Positions 51,408 through 58,353 of a stretch of 64,000 nucleotides of DNA are shown here, one piece after another. Every line of letters starts with the position of its first letter. Position 1 is the stretch's first letter. The stretch comes from Caulobacterales bacterium (GTDB taxonomy: Bacteria; Pseudomonadota; Alphaproteobacteria; Caulobacterales; Aquidulcibacteraceae), in the NCBI GenBank assembly GCA_017303355.1, contig JAFLCU010000001.1, positions 1 to 64,000 on the forward strand. The letters run 5' to 3'. Below the pieces are notes generated by a model. That model was not told the DNA's origin. It did no database searches and saw only the letters and a list, made by a program, of their open reading frames with translations. A program made the translations under genes and the position numbers.

Positions 51408-53116
51408 GCGGCAGACTGCGCGGGCGGCACGCGAACCCAGAGCATGAACGGACGCTCTGGGTCGCGGCCAGCCGACGCGCCAAGCTGACGCGCAAAAGCA
51501 TCAATCAAGCGCGCGCCGGGGCCTGGGGCTCCGGCGCGTTCGCTGTCGATGTCGGCGTCGATGGCGAAGCGCGCCTCGCCGCCGGCGCCTTCTTGGACAA
51601 ACAGACGCAGCTCCACCGGGCCGATGTTCGCGAGCGCATCGAGCGCCATGGAGACCCCCTCGCCGATCAGGAATGTCATCGGCACGGCGCGATCTACTTC
51701 GGCGCGCGCTTCGCCCAGCTGCATGACGAGATTGATGTCCTTCGTGGCCGCGCCGCGCGATTGGATCAGCTGCCGCGCGATTTCCGCCGCCAATTCGTCA
51801 ATCCGCAATTGGCGCACCTCGCCCGAAGCGTAGATGCGCTGGTGCACGAGCGCCAGCAACTGGACACGATCATGCGCGCGCGCGAGCCCCCAGGCTTCGC
51901 TTTCATCGCGCGCGCTGCGCGCCTGAATGTTCAGCAAGCTGGCGACCATCTGCAGATTGTTTTTTACGCGGTGATGCACCTCGCGCAGCAGTGCGCGCTC
52001 TTCGCTGAGCGCCTCCACCAGCCGCTGCTCGCGCCCACGTAGCGTCTTGGCCATGGCGGCCAGCGTGCGGCGGAGCGAGCGAATTTCCTCAGGCGCGGTG
52101 CGAAGCGCGGGCGTATCGAGCACGTCCTCGCCTCGTGCGAGGCCACGCGCGGCGGTCTCCAGGCTTGAGAGCGGGCGTGCGACGAACACCTCGATGGCGA
52201 ACCAGCCCGCCGCCACAGCGAGAATCCAGATTGCGAGTGGTGCGGCAAGCGAGAGCGCGAGCGCTGTCCAACGCTGCCAAGTGGGCCGCTCCGGCGCCCA
52301 GGACATCACCGCGTAAATGTCCGGCGCATGCAATGGCACGATCACGGCGGAGCCGTTCTCGACCTCCACAAAGGTGGGATCCGGCCCAAGATGATTGCGA
52401 ATTTGATCGACCGTCGGCAGGCCGACCGCGTTGCGCTCGGTGGGCGGCGTGGATTGCGCGATAAGCTGACCGTCGCCGTCCACAATCGCGGAGCGCGCGC
52501 CGTGCAGGGCGCGGCTTCGGTCCAGCAAATTCCTCAATTGATCGACGCGGATCGACGCGGAGACAAAGCCGATGCGGCGCTGGCCGTCACGTACGGGTTC
52601 GAACGCCGCTAAGATCGGCACGCCACCGCTGAGAGGTCCGTTCTGGATAAGGCCGATGGTAAAAGCGTCGCGCACACGCGCGCGCTCGCGCAGCGGCGTG
52701 ATCGGCGATTGATAGCCACGCTCGACCGCGGGCACGCTGCACAAGACCCGGCGTTCATCGTCGGAGACCGCAAGCGCCGCCACGTAGGGATATTGAGCCA
52801 CGACATCGCCGAGCCAGGCGCGGCAATCACCAGTCTCGATCTGCTGCAGCGCCGGCGTCGTCGCCAGCACGCGCACCATTTCGCGCACTTCATCGATTGC
52901 GCCGCGTTCAACGGAAATGGATTGCAGCGCCCGGCGGCCCAGCTCCTGCTCGTAGGCCGCCTCGCGCGCATTCACCGCGTTCAGACCCACTTGCATGGCG
53001 ATGGCGCCGGCCGGCAGCATCGCCAATCCGAGCAGCAACGCCATGCGCCCGCGCATCGACCGCAAGGACAATGCCCGGGGCCAAAGCCGCCAATTTATCG
53101 CCCCCGGCGTCTTCAC
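51404..53116 (-). CDS. HisKA_2-type sensor histidine kinase of the general stress response (PhyK/PhyP-like)
   Basis: A 570-residue membrane sensor. Helix 1 (about 25-45, MALLLGLAMLPAGAIAMQVG) and helix 2 (about 285-310, LALSLAAPLAIWILAVAAGW) bracket a periplasmic dCache-like domain (YPYVAALAVSDDERRVLCSV, FVSASIRVDQLRNLLDRS). HAMP follows, then the HisKA_2 box REVHHRVKNNLQMVASLLNI with the phospho-His. The ATPase part is degenerate: the N-box reads FLIGEGVSMALDALA, lacking the usual Asn. Overlaps ecfG by four bases. It probably controls PhyR phosphorylation; the defect suggests phosphatase bias. Confidence 0.85.
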   Translation of the reverse strand: MKTPGAINWRLWPRALSLRSMRGRMALLLGLAMLPAGAIAMQVGLNAVNAREAAYEQELGRRALQSISVERGAIDEVREMVRVLATTPALQQIETGDCRAWLGDVVAQYPYVAALAVSDDERRVLCSVPAVERGYQSPITPLRERARVRDAFTIGLIQNGPLSGGVPILAAFEPVRDGQRRIGFVSASIRVDQLRNLLDRSRALHGARSAIVDGDGQLIAQSTPPTERNAVGLPTVDQIRNHLGPDPTFVEVENGSAVIVPLHAPDIYAVMSWAPERPTWQRWTALALSLAAPLAIWILAVAAGWFAIEVFVARPLSSLETAARGLARGEDVLDTPALRTAPEEIRSLRRTLAAMAKTLRGREQRLVEALSEERALLREVHHRVKNNLQMVASLLNIQARSARDESEAWGLARAHDRVQLLALVHQRIYASGEVRQLRIDELAAEIARQLIQSRGAATKDINLVMQLGEARAEVDRAVPMTFLIGEGVSMALDALANIGPVELRLFVQEGAGGEARFAIDADIDSERAGAPGPGARLIDAFARQLGASAGRDPERPFMLWVRVPPAQSAA

Positions 53117-53661
53117 ACGCTCGCTGTATCCTGGATCAGCCGGCCCTCGCCCGGCAATGCTTGACCATCTTCATCCAGGCCAAGCATATCCGCCAGCTTT
53201 TTGCGCGCGCGATTGACGCGGCTTTTGATCGTGCCGACAGCGCAACCGCAAATCTGCGCGGCTTCCTCGTACGAGCATCCAGAGGCGCCGACGAGCGTCA
53301 ACACCTCGCGGTGGTCGGGCGCGAGCTGGGCGAACGCCACCTTGAAATCCTCAAGGTCGATCGAGCCATCTTGCTCCGGGCGCACGGCGATGCGGCCGGC
53401 GAACTTGCCGTCGGCATCCTCCACCTCGCGCTTCAGCTTGCGCAGCTGCGAGTAATAATGGTTGCGCAAAATGGTGAAGAGCCATGCGCGCAGATTGGTG
53501 CCCGGTTCAAATCGCTCCACGTTCGCGAGCGCCTTGACGAGCGTGTCCTGCACGAGGTCATCAGCTTGGGCGGCGTTGTGCGTCAGCGAACGCGCAAACG
53601 CGCGCAAGCTTGGCAGCAGCTCAATGAGCTCGGATTTGAAACCCTGCGGCGCCGCCGTCAC
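53113..53661 (-). CDS. ecfG: General stress response sigma factor EcfG
   Basis: A 182-residue ECF sigma factor. Region 2 is LIELLPSLRAFARSLTHNAA, QADDLVQDTLVKALANVERF, EPGTNLRAWLFTILRNHYYS; region 4 is LAPDHREVLTLVGASGCSYE with EEAAQICGCAVGTIKSRVNRARKKL. These match the ECF15/EcfG group, held by NepR and freed by phosphorylated PhyR. The gene overlaps nepR by four bases upstream and the kinase gene downstream. It recognises GGAAC-N17-GTT promoters, five of which occur within 6 kb. Confidence 0.95.
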   Translation of the reverse strand: MTAAPQGFKSELIELLPSLRAFARSLTHNAAQADDLVQDTLVKALANVERFEPGTNLRAWLFTILRNHYYSQLRKLKREVEDADGKFAGRIAVRPEQDGSIDLEDFKVAFAQLAPDHREVLTLVGASGCSYEEAAQICGCAVGTIKSRVNRARKKLADMLGLDEDGQALPGEGRLIQDTASV

Positions 53662-53876
53662 GACTTTTTCTCCGACGGATCGTCCATGGCGTTGAGCAAA
53701 TCCAGCATCGCCTTGGGAATCGGCTCGCTGGCGACTTCGCCGTAAGCGAGCTTGAGATTGCGCGTGATCAGCGCCTTTGTGTGGGCCGACGATTTCGAGG
53801 GACGATCTTTTCGCTCCTCGGATCGCTCCGCCTTGTTATTCACTTGGGCGTCCATGTCGTCGTCTTTCCGCGTCAT
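53658..53876 (-). CDS. nepR: Anti-sigma factor NepR
   Basis: A 72-residue protein. The conserved NepR core is ITRNLKLAYGEVASEPIPKA followed by MLDLLNAM, two helices joined by a Pro-containing loop that clamp EcfG. The N-terminus is a polar tail (AERSEERKDRPSKS). The in-frame ATG at residue 8 (MDAQVNNK) is an alternative start. It is the first gene of nepR-ecfG-kinase and is preceded by an EcfG-type promoter, giving feedback. Confidence 0.93.
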   Translation of the reverse strand: MTRKDDDMDAQVNNKAERSEERKDRPSKSSAHTKALITRNLKLAYGEVASEPIPKAMLDLLNAMDDPSEKKS

Positions 53877-53943
53877 CTTGTCATCGAGCCCCCGCCGAAC
53901 CAGATCAAAGCCACCGTTTCACGGCGGGTATTGTGGGGCGGAG

Positions 53944-53968
53944 AACGTGCCCACTGAAAATCTGTTCC
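53944..53968 (-). promoter_or_regulatory. EcfG-type promoter for nepR-ecfG-kinase
   Basis: On the minus strand GGAAC (53968-53964), 17 bases, GTT (53946-53944), 68 bases before nepR. It makes the sigma factor autoregulatory. Confidence 0.85.
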
Positions 53969-53976
53969 ACGCCGCC

Positions 53977-54001
53977 GGAACTTTTTTGCATGAACCGGGT
54001 T
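53977..54001 (+). promoter_or_regulatory. EcfG-type promoter for phyR
   Basis: GGAAC (53977-53981), 17 bases, GTT (53999-54001), 84 bases before phyR. Its -35 lies only 8 bases from the -35 of the divergent nepR promoter. Confidence 0.85.
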
Positions 54002-54084
54002 CTCCTCGCTCTGGAGGGTTGGAGACGGCTATGCATATTGGGCCTGCGGATCGAAATTTCTCCAATCAAAACAAGGGGTATTAT

Positions 54085-54879
54085 ATGTCGCTCGCTCGGG
54101 AAATCGCGCCTCATCTGCCGCTGCTGCGCCGCTACGCCAGAGCGCTGACCGGCGCGCAAGACAGCGGGGATTCCTTCGTGGCGGCCGCCCTGGAGGCAAT
54201 TGTGGCGCGACCGGAAGAGTTTCCGCGCGATCTTGAGCCACGCGCGGGCCTCTACAAGGTTTTCCATCGCATCTGGGAAAGCGCGAACGTCGAACTGAAC
54301 GGGCCGTCCGAAGAATTGAGCGGCGGCGCACGCAAAGCGCACGAGCGCTTGAAATCGCTCGCGCCGCTAAGCCGCCAAGCGCTGCTGCTGACGACGCTGG
54401 AAAATTTCACGCAGCAAGAGACGAGCGAGATTCTCGGCCGCTCGCCGGACGAAGTGGCGATGCTGCTGGATGATGCGTTCGACTCTCTCGAGCGCCAAAC
54501 CAAGGCGCGCATCTTGATCATCGAGGATGAGGCCGTGATCGCGATGGATTTGAGCGACCTGGTGACCGCCGCGGGCCACCAAGTGTGCGGCGTGGAATCC
54601 ACCGCTTCGGGCGCCGTGCGCACAGCCGAACGCGAGCGCCCCGATCTTGTGCTTGCCGACATTCAATTGGCGGACGGATCGTCAGGCATCGACGCGGTGA
54701 AAGATATTCTCGCCTCGTTCAGCGTGCCTGTGATTTTCATCACCGCGTTTCCCGATCGCCTGCTGACGGGCGAACGCCCGGAGCCGACCTTCCTCATCAC
54801 CAAGCCGTACTCGCCAGACATGGTGCGCGCGGCGGTGAGCCAAGCGCTGTTTTTCGAGAGCACAGGCAACCTTCACTAG
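54085..54879 (+). CDS. phyR: General stress response anti-anti-sigma regulator PhyR
   Basis: A 264-residue protein. Residues 1-125 form a sigma-like domain that mimics EcfG (HLPLLRRYARALTGAQDSGD, FVAAALEAIVARPEEF, SRQALLLTTLENFTQQETSE). Residues about 141-264 form a receiver: ILIIEDEAVIAMDLSDLV, DLVLADIQLADGSSGIDAV with phospho-acceptor Asp192, VPVIFITAFPDRLL and the Lys in LITKPYSP. When phosphorylated it sequesters NepR and frees EcfG. It is divergent from nepR, with an EcfG-type promoter in front. Confidence 0.97.
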   Translation: MSLAREIAPHLPLLRRYARALTGAQDSGDSFVAAALEAIVARPEEFPRDLEPRAGLYKVFHRIWESANVELNGPSEELSGGARKAHERLKSLAPLSRQALLLTTLENFTQQETSEILGRSPDEVAMLLDDAFDSLERQTKARILIIEDEAVIAMDLSDLVTAAGHQVCGVESTASGAVRTAERERPDLVLADIQLADGSSGIDAVKDILASFSVPVIFITAFPDRLLTGERPEPTFLITKPYSPDMVRAAVSQALFFESTGNLH

Positions 54880-54929
54880 GTGTGACGCGTTTCCTTTACG
54901 CGCCGCTTGGGAGCGCTAAGGAGACATAC

Positions 54930-55100
54930 ATGTCACGCAAGTTTACCACGCCGCTGGTTGCTCTCGCCGCTCTGATCGGCGCGGGTTCGCTCGCGGCCTG
55001 CAACACCGTTGAAGGCGTCGGCGAAGACGTCCAGCAAGCTGGCGACGCGATCGAGGAAACGGCGCAAGACGCCAATGACGGCGATCCGAGCACGCCGTAA
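54930..55100 (+). CDS. Entericidin-like small lipoprotein
   Basis: A 56-residue protein with lipoprotein signal LAALIGAGSLAACNTVEGVG (Cys at residue 24) and a short acidic mature part DVQQAGDAIEETAQDANDG. This matches the entericidin A/B family (CNTxxGxGxDxxxxGxxI). It lies 50 bases behind phyR with AGGAGAC before its ATG and no separate EcfG-type promoter, so it is probably co-transcribed with phyR. Entericidins are stress-induced in enterobacteria. Confidence 0.85.
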   Translation: MSRKFTTPLVALAALIGAGSLAACNTVEGVGEDVQQAGDAIEETAQDANDGDPSTP

Positions 55101-55222
55101 ATCAGCAGAAAACGGATAAAGTGGCCTTGTGCGTGTGATCCGCGCACGGGGCCGCTCTTTTGTGAAGGTGCGGCATTGCGAGCGGCTGACTTGGCCGCGA
55201 CGTGCTCTTAGGGTCCGCGCCC

Positions 55223-55705
55223 ATGAATAAAGCTCTCGTGCTCTGCGCCGCCCTCTTCGCCGCCGCGTGCGGTCAAACGCAATCGCCGGCGCCGACCGCG
55301 CCGCAGGAAGCCGCCGCCACGCTTGAGCTGCGCGATGCTTGGGCGGCGCCCACGCCGGGTGGCGTCGATGTATCGGCTGGCTATCTCACGATCGCCAACG
55401 GCACGAGCGCCGAGGATCAATTGATCGCGGTTGCGAGCGCGCGGGCCGAGCGGGTCGAAATTCACGAAATGACCATGGATGAAGCCGGCGTGATGCGCAT
55501 GCGCGCGGTGAATTCGCTGGCTGTCCCGGCTGGCGAAGAGATCAATCTCGGCCCCGGCGGCTTGCACTTGATGTTCTTTGGCGTGACGCAGCCGTTCGCG
55601 CTGGGCGAGGAAATTCCGGTCACGCTGACATTCGCGAACGCTGGCGCGATCGATGTGGTGTTGCCGGTGCGCGCGGGCGCGACGCATGGCGGCGGCGGGC
55701 ACTAA
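55223..55705 (+). CDS. Periplasmic copper chaperone PCu(A)C family
   Basis: A 160-residue lipoprotein-like protein (AALFAAACGQTQSP, Cys near residue 17). The domain shows LRDAWAAPTPGGVDVSAGYL and the copper-binding set His-x-Met in VEIHEMTMDEAG, MRMRAVNSL, and GLHLMFFGV. The tail GATHGGGGH adds His residues. It delivers Cu(I) to cytochrome oxidase. No Sco or oxidase gene is adjacent. The ATG at 55223 is preferred to the frame start at 55202. Confidence 0.88.
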   Translation: MNKALVLCAALFAAACGQTQSPAPTAPQEAAATLELRDAWAAPTPGGVDVSAGYLTIANGTSAEDQLIAVASARAERVEIHEMTMDEAGVMRMRAVNSLAVPAGEEINLGPGGLHLMFFGVTQPFALGEEIPVTLTFANAGAIDVVLPVRAGATHGGGGH

Positions 55706-56169
55706 CGCGGCAGCGGCAGCGCTGTCGTATCCTTGAGATGCTCCAGCACGATGCTGCTCTCAAGATGCGCGATGGCGTTGCAGCGCAGAAGCTCCTGCAC
55801 CAGCGCCTGAAAGTGTGGAAGATCGCGGGCGATGATCTTGATCAGATAATCCGCCTCGCCTGTGATCATCACGCACAAAGTCACCTCATCCATGCGCGTG
55901 ATAAGATCGCGGAACGCCTTCACGTTCGCGCCCGAGTGATCGCGCAAACGCACGCGAATGATCGCGGCGCAGGTGAGGCCGATGCGCGCGGGCTCCACCA
56001 GCCCCACGATCGCGCGCAGGACCCCCGCCTCCTTGAGCCGGCTTAGGCGGCGGGAGACCAAGCTCGGGGACAGCCCGGCGGCCTCGGCAAGCTCCGCCTG
56101 GGAGGCCGACGCGTCGCGCTGCATGGCGCGCAGGAGGCGGCGGTCGGATTCGTCCAAATCGCTTTGCAT
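55702..56169 (-). CDS. Lrp/AsnC-family transcriptional regulator
   Basis: A 155-residue regulator. The N-terminal helix-turn-helix is LDESDRRLLRAMQRDASASQ, with AELAEAAGLSPSLVSRRLSR. The C-terminal RAM domain (GEADYLIKIIARDLPHFQAL) binds an amino acid effector. It is divergent from the branched-chain 2-oxoacid dehydrogenase genes with 105 bases between, the bkdR arrangement, so it probably activates them in response to leucine, valine or isoleucine. Convergent four-base overlap with the copper chaperone gene. Confidence 0.92.
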   Translation of the reverse strand: MQSDLDESDRRLLRAMQRDASASQAELAEAAGLSPSLVSRRLSRLKEAGVLRAIVGLVEPARIGLTCAAIIRVRLRDHSGANVKAFRDLITRMDEVTLCVMITGEADYLIKIIARDLPHFQALVQELLRCNAIAHLESSIVLEHLKDTTALPLPR

Positions 56170-56274
56170 CAAAATCTCACGAAAAGCACCAAATACGCAT
56201 GCAGGATGCGGTAATTGGCTCATTTTCGCGTCTATAGCACGGATTATGCATCCGAATGCCAGTATTTTGGCGCC

Positions 56275-58353
56275 ATGAGCGCAAAGCCCAAGCCCGCCGC
56301 CCAATCCCTGCCCGCCTCTGACTGGAAACGCGTCGTCGAGCTGGTTCAGACCTCGCGCGCCATGGACGCGATCGAAGAAACCATGCTCGTCCCGGGCAAA
56401 AAAATTTTCTACCAGTTCAGCGCGCGCGGCCACGACATGGCGCAAGTGCTGCTGGGCCTGCAGCTCACGCATCCGAAGGACGCGATCTGCGGCTATTACC
56501 GCTCACGGCCGATCCTGCTCTCGCTCGGCGTTGCACTGGAAGATGCACTGGGCTCGGCCATGGGCCGCGCGGGCGGCTATAGCGACGGGCGCGATATTGG
56601 CGTCGTGTTCAATTATCCGAACGCGCATGGCGCCTCGGCGTTGCCAATGTGCGGCGGCGTCGGTGCGCAATACACGCCCACGGCCGGCTACGCGCAAGCG
56701 ATCGAATATCACAAGAGCGTGCTGGGCGACCGCACATACGATGGCGCGATTGGCGTGGTGCTCGGCGGCGATGCTTCGGTGGCGACGAACGGCTTTTGGT
56801 CCGCGCTGACGATGGCGACGACATTGAAGCTGCCAATGCTGTTTTACGTTGAAGACAATGGCTACGGCATCTCGACGCCAAGCTGGCTGCAAACGCCCGG
56901 CTGCAACATCGCGGAAAATCTCGCGAGCTTTAACGGGCTCAAGATTTACGATGGCGACGGCGCCGATCCCGAAGAAGCGGCGTATCTGATCCGTGAAGCC
57001 GTGTCGCACACGCGCGCTGGGCGCGGGCCGGTGTTGCTGCATCTCACCGTGCCGCGTCTGCAGGGGCATTCGTTTCAGGATACGCAAGCCTACAAGAGCA
57101 AGGATGTGGTGGCGGCCGAATGGGCGCGCGATCCGTTACCGAAGCTGAAGGCGCACGTCGTGCCGGCTTTGATGAACGAAACGGATTGGGCGGCGTTTGA
57201 AGCGAAGGCGCGGGAGCGCGTGGCGCGCGCGGCGCAGATCGCGGATCAGCGCCCGGTGAGCGAAGCGGCGCAAGTGACGCGCTTTGTGTTCAGCGAAGAT
57301 GGCGCGCTGCAAGATGAAGGCGGGCTTTGGAACAGCGGCTATGACGCGCCGCGTTCCAGCGATACGCCGAAGCCTGAAGGCGCGCGCATCAACATGATCA
57401 CGGCGATCCGGCGGACGTTGGATCATGAGCTTGCGGCGAACCCGCGCGTGCTGGTGTTCGGCGAGGATGTCGGACCCAAGGGCGGCGTGCATGGCGTCAC
57501 GCTGGGTTTGCAGGACAAATATGGCGTCGAGCGTGTGTTCGATACGTCGTTGTCGGAAGAAGGCATTATCGGCCGCGCCGTCGGCATGGCGATCGCTGGG
57601 CTGATGCCCGTGCCGGAGATTCAATTCCGCAAATACGCCGACCCCGCGTGCGAGCAGATCAATGATTGCGGCACGATGCGCTGGCGTACGGCTAATCGCT
57701 TTGCAGCGCCCATGGTGGTGCGCATGCCGATCGGCTTCTTCAAGTGCGGCGATCCTTGGCATTCGCAGACCAACGAAGTGCAATTCGTGCACAGCCCGGG
57801 CTGGCGCGTGGCTTGCCCCTCGAATGCGGAAGATGCGGTCGGCCTGTTGCGCACGGCGCTGCGCGGCAACGATCCCGTGATGTTCCTGGAACATCGCAAC
57901 ATGCTCGACGCCGCGAGCGCGCGGCGTCCCTATCCGGGTGATGATTTCGCGCTGCCGTTTGGCGTGGCGAAACGCGTGCGCGAAGGCGATGCGATCACGC
58001 TCGTGGCCTGGGGCGCGATGCTGGAGCGCTGCGAAGCGGCGGCGGAAAAAGCTGGCGTCAGCGCCGATATTCTCGATCTGCGCACCTTGGCGCCGTGGGA
58101 TAGCGAAGCCGTGCTCGCGTCGGTGAAGCGCACGCATCGCTGCCTGATCGTGCATGAGGACATTGGCACGGGCGGCTTTGGCGCCGAGATCGCGGCGGTG
58201 GTGGCCGATCAAGCCTTCCTTGATCTCGACGCGCCGGTCGCGCGCTTGACGATGCCGGACATTCCCTCCCCGCACCATCCCGAGCTGATGGAATGGGCGC
58301 TGCCATCGGTCGAGAAGATCGCGGCGAAGATCGAAGAACTGGTGCGCTTCTGA
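56275..58353 (+). CDS. Branched-chain 2-oxoacid dehydrogenase E1, fused alpha and beta subunits
   Basis: A 692-residue thiamine diphosphate enzyme joining E1-alpha (about 1-345) and E1-beta (about 370-692). The alpha part has AICGYYRSRPILLSLGV and the cofactor loop LGGDASVATNGFWSALTMAT to VEDNGYGIS, with GDA where most relatives have GDG. The beta part has VFGEDVGPKGGVHGVTLGLQ, DTSLSEEGIIGRAVGMAI, QIND-type EQINDCGTMRW and VLIVHED-like CLIVHEDIGTGGFGAEIA. It decarboxylates 2-oxoisovalerate and its relatives. The E2 gene starts at its stop (TGATG). Confidence 0.92.
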   Translation: MSAKPKPAAQSLPASDWKRVVELVQTSRAMDAIEETMLVPGKKIFYQFSARGHDMAQVLLGLQLTHPKDAICGYYRSRPILLSLGVALEDALGSAMGRAGGYSDGRDIGVVFNYPNAHGASALPMCGGVGAQYTPTAGYAQAIEYHKSVLGDRTYDGAIGVVLGGDASVATNGFWSALTMATTLKLPMLFYVEDNGYGISTPSWLQTPGCNIAENLASFNGLKIYDGDGADPEEAAYLIREAVSHTRAGRGPVLLHLTVPRLQGHSFQDTQAYKSKDVVAAEWARDPLPKLKAHVVPALMNETDWAAFEAKARERVARAAQIADQRPVSEAAQVTRFVFSEDGALQDEGGLWNSGYDAPRSSDTPKPEGARINMITAIRRTLDHELAANPRVLVFGEDVGPKGGVHGVTLGLQDKYGVERVFDTSLSEEGIIGRAVGMAIAGLMPVPEIQFRKYADPACEQINDCGTMRWRTANRFAAPMVVRMPIGFFKCGDPWHSQTNEVQFVHSPGWRVACPSNAEDAVGLLRTALRGNDPVMFLEHRNMLDAASARRPYPGDDFALPFGVAKRVREGDAITLVAWGAMLERCEAAAEKAGVSADILDLRTLAPWDSEAVLASVKRTHRCLIVHEDIGTGGFGAEIAAVVADQAFLDLDAPVARLTMPDIPSPHHPELMEWALPSVEKIAAKIEELVRF

